A stretch of DNA of 64,000 nucleotides from SZAS-103 sp038216155 (lineage in GTDB: Bacteria > Pseudomonadota > Gammaproteobacteria > Xanthomonadales > Xanthomonadaceae), in assembly GCA_038216155.1 (NCBI GenBank), contig JBBQQH010000001.1, positions 1 through 64,000 of the forward strand. The letters run 5' to 3'. Positions 35,012-46,236 of the stretch are shown piece by piece. Position numbers and translations under genes: made by a program. The notes beneath the pieces were generated by a model. That model was not told the DNA's origin, did no database searches, and saw only the letters and a list, made by a program, of their open reading frames with translations. Numbering within the stretch: position 1 is the stretch's first letter; each line of letters begins with the position of its first letter.

Positions 35012-35037
35012 GTCGCAGCGGTTATGATTGACGGTTC

Positions 35038-35990
35038 ATGACCCATCTTTTTCGCGACGTCGAGGGCGATTGCCTGAGCCCGCACGGCAGCGTGGTTTGC
35101 ATCGGTGCGTTCGACGGCTTGCACCTGGGCCACCGCGCACTGGTCGATCGCGCGGTTGCGCGTGCGCATGACCTCGGTGTGGAGTCCGTCGCGCTGAGTT
35201 TCGAGCCATTGCCGCGCGAGTTTTTCGCGGGGGATTCCAAGCCGGCGCGGCTGTCTCTGCCGCGCGCGAAATTCGAAGACTTGCGCGCGCGTGGCGTCGA
35301 TCGCGTTGGACTGCTGCGTTTCGACGCGCGGATGGCCGCAATGAGCGCGCAGGATTTCATCGATCGCGTGGTGGTGCAGCGATTGCGTGCGCAGGAAGTG
35401 TGGGTGGGTCCTGGATTCCGTTTTGGGAATCGACGTGCCGGCGACCTTGCGCTATTGCGCGCAAGCGGCGAACAGCACGGATTCGTGGCGAACGACATCG
35501 ACCCGGTGGCGATCGATGGCGAGCGGATTTCCAGCTCGAACATTCGCGCGTTGCTCGCGGCGGGCGATCTTGAACCGGCCGCACGCCTGCTCGGCCGCCC
35601 CTACGCGATCGCCGGCACAGTGGTACGTGGAAACCAGTTGGGCCGCACGTTGGGCTATCCCACCGCCAACATCCGTCTCGCGGGCAAACTGCCGGCGGTC
35701 GGCGGCATTTTTGCGACCCGGGTATATGCCGATGGTCTCTACGCTTGGCCGTCGGTTTCAAGCCTGGGTACGCGACCAACGGTGCACGGCACCGAGCGTT
35801 TGCTCGAAGCGCATCTGTTCGACTTCGATGGCGATCTCTATGGAAAGCGCATCGAAGTCGAGTTTGTTGCGCGATTACGCGATGAGTTGCGATTTGATGG
35901 GCTGGATGCATTGACCGAACAAATGCATCGCGATGCCGAACAGGCGCGCTCGATTCTTGGTATGCAACCGAAACAACGTGGAGCGATTGC

Positions 35991-35994
<4 letters not shown>
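35038..35994 (+). CDS. ribF: Bifunctional riboflavin kinase / FAD synthetase
   Basis: A 318-residue cytoplasmic enzyme that phosphorylates riboflavin to FMN and adenylates FMN to FAD. The FAD-synthetase part opens with VVCIGAFDGLHLGHRAL (nucleotidyl-transferase HxGH) and ERISSSNIRALLAAGDL; the kinase domain shows RPYAIAGTVVRGNQLGRTLGYPTANI. Standard length. It overlaps ileS by 4 nt (GTGA), so it starts a ribF-ileS-lspA unit. Confidence 0.95.
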
Positions 35995-38876
<2,882 letters not shown>

Positions 38877-38886
38877 AGTTTCCAGC

Positions 38887-38970
38887 CGTCATTCCTGCGA
38901 ACGCAGGAATCCAGCGACTTCGATTTCGAACGACTAAAGTCACTGGGTTCCCGCCTTCGCGGGAACGACG
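38887..38970. repeat. Paired palindromic element between ileS and lspA
   Basis: Two palindromes flank a 29-bp core: ATTCCTGCG-AA-CGCAGGAAT at 38891-38910 and GTTCCCGC-CTTC-GCGGGAAC at 38948-38967, preceded by CGTC and followed by GACG. This has the appearance of the well-known proteobacterial extragenic CATTCCCGCGAAnGCGGGAATCC elements. It sits inside an otherwise compact operon. Confidence 0.75.
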
Positions 38971-38995
38971 ATCCAGAACAAACTATGGAAGACAA

Positions 38996-39490
38996 GTGAT
39001 CCGCAAATCCAACGCACTATCTTGGCTCGCAGTTTCTCTCCTGCTGATCGCACTCGACCAGTGGAGCAAATGGCTCGCGGTTTCGACGCTGATCTACCAA
39101 CAGCCAGTCGCGGTTTTTCCCGGCTTCTGGAACTGGATGCTGACCCATAACACCGGCGCTGCTTTTAGTTTCCTGGCGCAGGCCGGCGGCTGGCAGCATG
39201 CGTTTTTCATTGCGTTGGCGTTCGTGATCAGTGGTGTGCTGATCACGTGGCTCGCACGCACGTCGCGCCGCGACTGGCGTACAGCGCTGCCGCTGGCGCT
39301 GGTGATTGGCGGTGCGCTCGGCAACGTGATCGATCGCTTCCGCTTCGGCTATGTGATCGATTTCATCCAGTGGTATTGGCACGACCATTACTGGCCGGTG
39401 TTCAACGTTGCCGACTCCGCGATAGTAGTCGGTGCAATCGCGCTGGCGTTGTTCGGCATGCGGGCCAAGCAAGCGGAGAAGAATCCGTGA
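38996..39490 (+). CDS. lspA: Lipoprotein signal peptidase (SPase II)
   Basis: An inner-membrane aspartic protease of 164 residues that removes signal peptides from prolipoproteins. The four transmembrane helices are visible; the catalytic aspartates lie in GGALGNVIDRFRFGYVIDF and VFNVADSAIV. The GTG at 38996 has a GGAAG ribosome site 5 nt upstream and leads into IRKSNALSWLAVSLLLIALDQWSK. Its stop overlaps the next gene in GTGA. Candidate substrates in this window are the lipoproteins at 48280 and 53453. Confidence 0.95.
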   Translation: MIRKSNALSWLAVSLLLIALDQWSKWLAVSTLIYQQPVAVFPGFWNWMLTHNTGAAFSFLAQAGGWQHAFFIALAFVISGVLITWLARTSRRDWRTALPLALVIGGALGNVIDRFRFGYVIDFIQWYWHDHYWPVFNVADSAIVVGAIALALFGMRAKQAEKNP

Positions 39491-39948
39491 AGGCGCTGCA
39501 TGCGATGGATGTCGAGGCGCACGCGCATTCGGGTTATCCCGAGCCATTTCGTTCGCGCGTGCTTCCGCGTGAAAAACGAAAACTTGGCGATGCGTTTGGA
39601 TTGACCAAGATCGGAGTGAACCTGACCACGTTGCAACCAGGTGCGGAATCATCGATGCGTCATTGGCACGATCGCGAGGACGAACTCATTCACGTCCTTG
39701 AGGGAGTGGTGACCCTCGTAACCGACGACGGCGAACACGCGCTTGGGCCCGGCATGGTCGCGGGGTTTCGTGCCGGCGATACCGACGCGCACCAGCTCGT
39801 CAATCGGAGCACTCAGCCGGCCGTCTATCTGGAAATCAGCAATCGCGACGAGGACGATGTCGCGATCTATCCCGACGAGGATCTCGCCTTTGGATCCGAA
39901 GTCGATGGCGGATTCATCTACACGCACAAGGACGGCACGCCTTACTGA
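39487..39948 (+). CDS. Cupin-domain protein
   Basis: A 153-residue single cupin. The first cupin motif is HWHDREDELIHVLEGVVTLVTDDGE (G-x5-HxH-x4-E-x6-G pattern, with HWH and E as metal ligands); the second motif is weaker, DAHQLVNRSTQPAVYLEISN, keeping one His. A C-terminal EDDVAIYPDEDL region suggests a dioxygenase- or sugar-isomerase-like barrel, but activity cannot be named. GTG at 39487 overlaps the lspA stop, implying cotranslation; an ATG six codons on is an option. Occupies the slot where many genomes have fkpB between lspA and ispH. Confidence 0.87.
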   Translation: MKALHAMDVEAHAHSGYPEPFRSRVLPREKRKLGDAFGLTKIGVNLTTLQPGAESSMRHWHDREDELIHVLEGVVTLVTDDGEHALGPGMVAGFRAGDTDAHQLVNRSTQPAVYLEISNRDEDDVAIYPDEDLAFGSEVDGGFIYTHKDGTPY

Positions 39949-40078
39949 TCTATCATTCGCCTGTCGATCCGGAGCAATAATGCATCGAAGGCCGGATCGA
40001 TTCCCTCACCCTTGCCCTCTCCCGCAGTTTCGGGCGAGGGAAAACGGAGCGCACTTAGTCGCTGAGTGCTGAGCTTTT

Positions 40079-41044
40079 ATGGACGTCATCCTCGCCAATC
40101 CCCGTGGTTTCTGCGCCGGTGTCGATCGCGCGATCGAAATCGTCAAGCGCGCGCTGGAAAGTTTCGGTGCTCCAATCTACGTGCGGCATGAAGTCGTGCA
40201 CAACCGCTTTGTGGTCGATGACCTGAAGCGGCGCGGCGCGGTATTCGTCGACGAGCTCGACGAGGTGCCGGATGGCGGCACCGTAATTTTCAGCGCACAT
40301 GGCGTGTCGCAGGCGGTTCGCACTGAAGCCGACGCGCGTGGGTTGAAGGTGTTCGACGCCACCTGTCCACTGGTGACCAAGGTGCATATCGAAGTCGCGC
40401 GCCACTGCCGCGCCGGTCGCGACGTGGTGCTGATCGGCCATGCGGGACACCCGGAAGTGGAAGGCACGATGGGACAGTGGCATGCCAACTGCGATGGCGG
40501 CAGTATCTATCTGGTCGAAGACGTGGCCGATGTCGAGCGGCTTGAAGTCGGACAACCTGACAACATCGCGTTCACGACACAGACCACGTTGTCGGTTGAT
40601 GACACGCGCGCGGTGATTATTTCGCTGCAACGGAGGTTTCCAGCGATCCAGGGGCCGAAGCACGATGACATCTGCTACGCCACCCAGAATCGCCAGGACG
40701 CCGTGCGGCGACTCGCGGCGGACTGCGACCTGGTGTTGGTCGTGGGATCGATCAACAGTTCCAATTCCAATCGCCTGAGTGAGTTGGCGCAACGCGAGCT
40801 CGACGGCCAGCCCGGCGCCGAGGCGCACCTGATCGATGGCGCAGAATTCATCCGCCCCGAATGGCTCGAAGGCAAGCGCTGCATCGGCGTCACCGCCGGC
40901 GCCTCCGCACCCGAAGTGCTGGTCGAAGGCGTGATCGCGCGCTTGCGCGAACTTGGCGCCAACAGCGTGCTCGAACTGGATGGTGAGCAGGAAAACATGG
41001 TGTTCGCCCTGCCGCGCGAACTACGACTGACGCTGGTCGATTGA
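40079..41044 (+). CDS. ispH: 4-hydroxy-3-methylbut-2-enyl diphosphate reductase
   Basis: Last enzyme of the methylerythritol-phosphate isoprenoid pathway, 321 residues, a [4Fe-4S] protein. Its cluster cysteines lie in NPRGFCAGVDRAI (C12), VFDATCPLVTKVH and the VGAS-like GKRCIGVTAGASAP loop (C267 region); CYATQNRQ is also in place. IspH makes IPP and DMAPP from HMBPP. A 130-bp gap after the cupin gene contains a CCCTCTCCC / GGGCGAGGG inverted repeat (about 40002-40043). Confidence 0.96.
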   Translation: MDVILANPRGFCAGVDRAIEIVKRALESFGAPIYVRHEVVHNRFVVDDLKRRGAVFVDELDEVPDGGTVIFSAHGVSQAVRTEADARGLKVFDATCPLVTKVHIEVARHCRAGRDVVLIGHAGHPEVEGTMGQWHANCDGGSIYLVEDVADVERLEVGQPDNIAFTTQTTLSVDDTRAVIISLQRRFPAIQGPKHDDICYATQNRQDAVRRLAADCDLVLVVGSINSSNSNRLSELAQRELDGQPGAEAHLIDGAEFIRPEWLEGKRCIGVTAGASAPEVLVEGVIARLRELGANSVLELDGEQENMVFALPRELRLTLVD

Positions 41045-41192
41045 ACAGGCTTCATTGACCGCTGCAGCCCGCGGCCCTAGACTTGCGGCCCCTACGGATC
41101 ATCCGTACTGAAATGATTCAGCAGGCGAAAATCCGGAATGGTTGAAGCACATCAACTGCCACCAACCCGCGCATTCGTCACAAAAAATCCAT

Positions 41193-41268
<76 letters not shown>

Positions 41269-41421
41269 TGTACATGGATGGTTTAGAAGCCAGCCCAACG
41301 TGGCACTGCGAAGCCGACGGCAGTTGAATGCTGCGCTCCAGCGTTTGGCGAAGACGAGCAAGACGGCCGCGCGCGGCAGCCCTCGTGTCGCCCTCACGCC
41401 GTGCATCAAAACTCTCGAAAT

Positions 41422-42819
41422 CTAGATTCCGTAACGAAGCCACCAATACACGCCTCCGATAGCCGCACTGCCGATCAAGGTCTTTCCAAGCCCCAGCTTC
41501 CATCGGAAGATCGCGAGCATCGCGGCAATGCTCAGAGCCAGCGCCCCCGGCTCTACCGAACGCCAGACAGGAACATCAAGCTGCAAGGGACCTGCTTGCA
41601 AAGTGGTCATTTGCCGAAAAACCGTGTGCAAGGCGAACCAGATCGAAAGGTTCAAAATGACGCCGACTACGGCCGCTGTAATTGTGGACAGCGAAGCGTG
41701 GAGCCTTTCGCTCTTGCGCAAGGCCTCGACGTACGGTGCTCCCACGAAGATGAAAAAGAAGGAAGGGACGAAGGTCACCCAGGTGGTCATCGCTGCGCCC
41801 AAGACGCCAGCCAGTAAAGGGTCGAGTCCACCAGGATATCTGTGGGCAGCAACAAACCCCACGAATTGCAGGACCATGATCAACGGGCCCGGCGTGGTCT
41901 CGGCAAGTGCCAAGCCATCGATCATTTCGCCCGGCCTGAGCCATCCAAAGTCTTCCACTGCGCGTTGCGCCACGTAGGCAAGAACGGCATAGGCGCCGCC
42001 GAAGGTGACGATGGCCGCCTGGCTGAAGAAGCGACCCTCGCGCGCGATCACGTGATCGCCTCCGAGCCACCAGGCCGCAATCAAAATCGGGGCGAACCAG
42101 AGTACGAGGCTGACCAAGGTAATTTTGAACGCGCGCCGTTTTGACGGCAGCGTGTGCGCCGCCTCTCCATCCAGCAGCATCCGGTCGATGATGTACTTTT
42201 GATCGGTAGCAGAATCCGCAGATTTTGTCGGCGGCAGCCAGTGTGGTGCGATGCGCGCGACACAGGCACCAACGATGGCGGCGCCCAATACAATCCAGGG
42301 AAACGCTATCTTCAATGCGAAAATCGCAATGAACGAAGCAAGGGCGCATCCGACCAGAAAATGCGTCTTCAGTGCGCGTCGCCCAATCTTGATGACCGCC
42401 TCGAAAACCAACGCCAGAACCGCTGCCTTCAGCCCAAAGAATATTGCCGAGACAAACGTGGTGTTTCCAAAGTACACATACAGCGCGCTCAGGATTCCAA
42501 GTACGAGAATCCCAGGCAATGCGAACAGGATCCCCGCTGCAATTCCGCCTTTCGTCTTGTGAATCAGCCAGCCAATATAGATCGCCAACTGGTGGGCTTC
42601 GGGACCTGGCAGCAGCATGCAATAGTTCAATGCGTGCAAAAAACGAGGTTCGCTGATCCACGACCTTTGCTCGACAAGTTCCTTGTGCATCAGCGAGATT
42701 TGCCCGGCGGGCCCGCCGAAACCAAGCCAGCCGATACGGCTCCACACCCGCAATGCCTGCGTGAAACTCACGCGTTCCGGTGCGCTCCGCGAAGTTGTCG
42801 GGATAGGCTTGTCGACCAT
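41422..42819 (-). CDS. chrA: Chromate transporter ChrA
   Basis: A 465-residue inner-membrane protein of the long-chain CHR family with two homologous halves. The N-terminal half has the CHR motif FGGPAGQISLMHKELVEQRSWI and LLPGPEAHQLAIYIGW; the C-terminal half has FGGAYAVLAYVAQRAVEDFGWLRPGEMIDGLALAETTPGPLIMVLQFVGF. ChrA expels chromate, driven by the proton-motive force. It lies directly beyond tRNA-Thr and diverges from radA, appears single, and is of somewhat lower GC by eye than its neighbours, so acquisition by transfer is possible. Confidence 0.92.
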   Translation of the reverse strand: MVDKPIPTTSRSAPERVSFTQALRVWSRIGWLGFGGPAGQISLMHKELVEQRSWISEPRFLHALNYCMLLPGPEAHQLAIYIGWLIHKTKGGIAAGILFALPGILVLGILSALYVYFGNTTFVSAIFFGLKAAVLALVFEAVIKIGRRALKTHFLVGCALASFIAIFALKIAFPWIVLGAAIVGACVARIAPHWLPPTKSADSATDQKYIIDRMLLDGEAAHTLPSKRRAFKITLVSLVLWFAPILIAAWWLGGDHVIAREGRFFSQAAIVTFGGAYAVLAYVAQRAVEDFGWLRPGEMIDGLALAETTPGPLIMVLQFVGFVAAHRYPGGLDPLLAGVLGAAMTTWVTFVPSFFFIFVGAPYVEALRKSERLHASLSTITAAVVGVILNLSIWFALHTVFRQMTTLQAGPLQLDVPVWRSVEPGALALSIAAMLAIFRWKLGLGKTLIGSAAIGGVYWWLRYGI

Positions 42820-43150
42820 GAATCGGATGCTACAGCGCCGCGTCGGTCTTCAGCAGGATATTCGCTTCGACACACATCCCTCGCGTCGCGCCAGCGCCCG
42901 GCAGCACGAGTCCTTGCTAGTGAGGGCGGCGAGGCTGCTCAATGTGCGGAGCGTGGGATCCGACTCTACATCCCGCAAATCCGGATTCGTCGTAGTTTTG
43001 CCAAGCGGTGATCGCGATGGCGTGACTGCGTCCACGCCCGTATTGCCGCCGCCATTGATCTGCAATCCTGCGGCAGAAACCTTCAATCTCCATCCCTGCG
43101 ACCGATCGCCGCTACAGTGTGCGCATCTTCCTGATTGCGAAGCGCACCCG
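42820..43150. other. Divergent chrA / radA intergenic region
   Basis: 331 bp with no supported gene. The radA frame is open through the region and an opposite frame (42850-43164) is also open, but neither resembles a protein. The chrA promoter must lie here; no clear operator or hairpin was found. Confidence 0.4.
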
Positions 43151-44530
43151 ATGGCCAAGGCCAAAACCGCCTACGTCTGCTCCGATTGCGGCGCGGATTT
43201 CAACAAGTGGCAGGGCCAGTGCGGCGAGTGTCGCGCCTGGAATACGTTGTCGGAAATCGTGCTGCAGCCGGCGGGAACGGGCCCGGCCAAAACGCCAACG
43301 CGTGCCGGTTACGCGGGCGTCGGCGCCGCGCCACGCATCGTGTCGCTGCAAAGCGTCGGCGAAACCGGCGAAGTCCGCACACTGACCGGCATCGGCGAAT
43401 TTGATCGCGTGCTTGGCGGCGGGCTGGTTGAAGGCTCGGTGGTGCTGGTCGGCGGCGATCCCGGCATCGGCAAATCGACCTTGCTGTTGCAGGCGCTTGC
43501 CTCGCTCGGCACGAAATTGCCGGGTTTGTACGTCACCGGCGAAGAAAGCCTCGCACAAGTTGCCGCACGCGGGCGCCGGCTTGGTCTGTCGATGGATGGA
43601 CTCGACGCGCTAGCCGAAACCTGCGTCGAACGCATCCTCGAACAAGCACAGGTCGCACAACCCAAGCTGATCGTCGCCGACTCGATCCAGACCTTGTGGA
43701 GCGAGCAACTCACTGCCGCGCCAGGCTCGGTGTCGCAGGTGCGCGAAACGGCGGCGCGACTGGTGCGGTATGCCAAGGAAACCGGCATCTCGGTATTCCT
43801 GATCGGCCACGTCACCAAGGAAGGCGGCATCGCCGGCCCGCGCGTGCTTGAGCACATGGTCGATGCCGTGCTTTATTTCGAAGGCGAATCCGGATCGCGC
43901 TTTAGGGTGTTGCGCGCGTTCAAGAATCGCTTCGGCGCGGTCAACGAACTGGGCGTGTTCGCGATGGGCGACAAGGGTCTGCGCGAAGTGCCCAATCCGT
44001 CTGCGATTTTCCTCTCAGGTTCGGCCACGCCGCAACCCGGCAGCGCGGTGATGGTGACCCGCGAAGGCACGCGGCCGCTGCTGGTCGAGGTGCAGGCGCT
44101 GGTCGACAAGTCGCCGCTGTCGAATCCGCGCCGAGTCACCTTGGGGCTGGAACAGAATCGTCTGGCGATGTTGCTGGCAGTGCTGCATCGCCACGGCGGC
44201 GTGGGTGTGTTCGATCAGGATGTGTTCGTCAACGTGGTCGGTGGCATCCGCGTGCAGGAAACCGCGGCAGATTTGCCGGTGCTGCTGGCGGTGCTCAGTT
44301 CACTACGCGACAAACCGCTGGCCGAGAAGACCGTAGTGTTTGGCGAGGTCGGCTTGTCCGGCGAAATCCGCCCGGTGCCCAACGGCGAGGAGCGGCTGAA
44401 AGAAGCCGCAACGCACGGCTTCAAGCGCGCGATCGTGCCCAAAGCGAATGCGCCGAAAAAAGGACGCGTTGGAGAGATGGAAGTGCTTGGAGTGGAGCGT
44501 TTGGCGGAGGCGTTAGAGGCCGCGAGTTAA
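43151..44530 (+). CDS. radA: DNA repair protein RadA/Sms
   Basis: A RecA-related branch-migration ATPase of 459 residues. The N-terminal zinc finger is CSDCGADFNKWQGQCGEC, the Walker A is GGDPGIGKST, the family-specific KNRFG motif lies in AFKNRFGAVNELGVFAM, and the C-terminal part is Lon-protease-like (LPVLLAVLSSLRDKPL). The ATG at 43151 starts MAKAKTAYVCSDCG, the usual N-terminus. The stop codon shares TTAA with the stop of the convergent gene. Confidence 0.96.
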   Translation: MAKAKTAYVCSDCGADFNKWQGQCGECRAWNTLSEIVLQPAGTGPAKTPTRAGYAGVGAAPRIVSLQSVGETGEVRTLTGIGEFDRVLGGGLVEGSVVLVGGDPGIGKSTLLLQALASLGTKLPGLYVTGEESLAQVAARGRRLGLSMDGLDALAETCVERILEQAQVAQPKLIVADSIQTLWSEQLTAAPGSVSQVRETAARLVRYAKETGISVFLIGHVTKEGGIAGPRVLEHMVDAVLYFEGESGSRFRVLRAFKNRFGAVNELGVFAMGDKGLREVPNPSAIFLSGSATPQPGSAVMVTREGTRPLLVEVQALVDKSPLSNPRRVTLGLEQNRLAMLLAVLHRHGGVGVFDQDVFVNVVGGIRVQETAADLPVLLAVLSSLRDKPLAEKTVVFGEVGLSGEIRPVPNGEERLKEAATHGFKRAIVPKANAPKKGRVGEMEVLGVERLAEALEAAS

Positions 44531-45012
44531 CGCTCAGGATGCGCGTTGAACTGGGCATTAGCCTTCTTGACGGCATCTATGCGGGGCAGCAGGTAGTCCT
44601 CACGCTCTAGTGAAACACTGTGATGCCATTTGAATCCATGATTAATTCCGCTTCTTACAAGAAGCAATTGTCCAGGATATGCCTTGCCCGACAACGTAAC
44701 TGTTGAGTCGGCTGACTTGAGTGGCAGTAAGGCGAAAGAGATCTTGTAGTTATTGGAGTTGTACAAAATGGTCTTACTGATTTTGTAGTACGAAACGTAG
44801 CCATCTTGCGAACCTTCTTGAATTACCAATAATCCGCGACCAGCTTTGTCGATTTCCAGACGGTAGTAAGCAATCCCATCGTCGGGTCCGATCCAAGCTC
44901 CAGCGAGTTCTTCTATCTTTGGTGGTTTCACCGTCTCAATTGCGCTTGCGGCGATACAGAGCAAGAACAGCGTAGCTCCGAAGGCGAGAGCAACTAGACG
45001 CGATGTAAACAC
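44527..45012 (-). CDS. Exported protein of unknown function
   Basis: A 161-residue protein. The GTG at 45012 has an AGGAG ribosome site 8 nt upstream, inside the end of the upstream ccsA-like gene. An N-terminal hydrophobic segment (ALAFGATLFLLCIAASA) is a probable signal peptide; the rest is predicted beta-rich, with IEELAGAWIGPDDGIAYYRLEIDKAGRG resembling small extracytoplasmic domains, and no cysteine beyond the signal region. Base composition is AT-richer than the neighbours. I do not recognise the family. The last codons overlap the radA stop in a TTAA sequence. Confidence 0.7.
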   Translation of the reverse strand: MFTSRLVALAFGATLFLLCIAASAIETVKPPKIEELAGAWIGPDDGIAYYRLEIDKAGRGLLVIQEGSQDGYVSYYKISKTILYNSNNYKISFALLPLKSADSTVTLSGKAYPGQLLLVRSGINHGFKWHHSVSLEREDYLLPRIDAVKKANAQFNAHPER

Positions 45013-45023
45013 AAGGGTTGCTC

Positions 45024-45839
45024 CTAATTCGTCCGACGCAAGATCAGCTCCAGCACAAACTTGCTGCCAAAAAACGCCAGCAGCAACAGCGCCATCGCGA
45101 TCAGGGTCAAACGCACCGCGCGCGGGCCGCGCCAACCGTAGCGCCAGCGTCCGACCAGTAACCAGCCGAACACCAGCCACGACAGCACGCTGAGCACGGT
45201 CTTGTGGACCAGGTGCTGGGCCATCAGGTTGTCGACGAACACCACGCCGGTGATCAGGGCCAGCGTCAGCAACGCGAAGCCGGCGGTGATGGTGCGAAAC
45301 AACAGTGTTTCCAATTGCACCAGTGGCGGCAGTGCGCGCAGCCAGCCGCCGAGTTCGCGCCGTTGCAAGGCGCGTTCCTGCAACAACAGCAACAGCGCAA
45401 GCAATGCCGCGATCGCAAGCGTGGCGAAGGCGAGCAACGCCAGCCACGCATGCAGTTGCAGTTGCCAGTCAAGCGGTTCGGCGCGGACGTGGCCGTAACC
45501 GACCGCGAGCGCCAGCATCAAGCCAGCGATCGGATAGACGACGATGCCGAGTGCCTGCAGCCTCTGCATGCGGCTGAGCGATGCGGTCAACACGGCCATT
45601 CCCAAGCCCACCAACGACAGTGCTGCGAAGAAATGCATATCGGGGCCGCCGGTGACCCGCCAACCATGCAGGTGCCATCCGGCGTGCAACACGATCGCCA
45701 ACCACGCCAGCGCCTGCGCGACAGTGGATGTGGTGGTTGCACCATCAGCCGCACGCCGCATCATCACCGTCGCTGCGCCGACATAGGCCAGCAGCGGCAG
45801 CACGAGAAACACCAGCAGCAGGATCGGCGAGGAATTCAC
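45024..45839 (-). CDS. CcsA/YpjD-like cytochrome c assembly membrane protein
   Basis: A 271-residue inner-membrane protein with eight hydrophobic segments, belonging to the cytochrome C assembly protein family (YpjD branch). Histidines and short motifs such as LHAGWHLHGW (first heme-like histidines) and HAWLALLAFATLAIAALLALLLLLQE are in keeping, but no full WWD (WGxxWxWD) motif was found, so heme handling is uncertain. The GTG at 45839 is the best start; the ribosome site is weak. Position divergent from ffh is commonly seen for ypjD in gammaproteobacteria. Confidence 0.8.
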   Translation of the reverse strand: MNSSPILLLVFLVLPLLAYVGAATVMMRRAADGATTTSTVAQALAWLAIVLHAGWHLHGWRVTGGPDMHFFAALSLVGLGMAVLTASLSRMQRLQALGIVVYPIAGLMLALAVGYGHVRAEPLDWQLQLHAWLALLAFATLAIAALLALLLLLQERALQRRELGGWLRALPPLVQLETLLFRTITAGFALLTLALITGVVFVDNLMAQHLVHKTVLSVLSWLVFGWLLVGRWRYGWRGPRAVRLTLIAMALLLLAFFGSKFVLELILRRTN

Positions 45840-46236
45840 TGCGGAAGTGTCGCATAGGCGATTGCGGGTGAGGATGCGATGTCTGCAAGACGACTCCGAC
45901 CGACAGCAGAGCGGTTGCGCCTCGCCGTTCATTCTTCCACCGGGAGAAGGGAAGATTGAGCGCCGCTGGCAGAAAGGAGTTTGTTGACTTCCGTTCGTGG
46001 TGAGCCTGTCGAACCATGATCGGACTTTGCTGAGAAATTAGAGTAGTCGGAGCAACCCTCCACAGGCTGAGAGCGGGCGGCTATGTCGCTAGGAACTGAT
46101 TGGTTCCTGAGATGCCTTCATGGTTCGACAGGCTCACCACGAACGGATGTTGTTTGCTGATCCCGTGCTGGTCACATGCCGGTCGCATCACCCGCTGCGC
46201 TATACTCCGCGCCCCTTCCAAGCGTGCGCCGATTCC
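45840..46236. repeat. ypjD / ffh intergenic region with 30-bp inverted repeats
   Basis: Perfect 30-bp inverted repeats at 45990-46019 and 46118-46147 are separated by 98 bp. Each arm is a copy of the dispersed element that begins CCGTTCGTGGTGAGCC and continues TGTCGAACCATGA. The inner 98 bp carry a small hairpin (AGGAACTGATTGGTTCCT near 46091-46108). The promoter of ffh is probably between 46150 and 46236, with a TATACT hexamer at 46200-46206. No gene was seen. Confidence 0.75.

Noticed and set aside
42683..43150. N-terminal extension of radA by 156 codons
   Set aside because: No similarity to RadA, while the ATG at 43151 gives the standard N-terminus; the region overlaps the chrA promoter.
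45013..45447. Long upstream extension of the 44527-45012 gene
   Set aside because: It runs in another frame through the ccsA-like gene; the GTG at 45012 has a good ribosome site.
46120..46236. N-terminal extension of ffh beginning MVRQAHHER
   Set aside because: This translates the dispersed palindromic repeat; the true Ffh start is at 46237.
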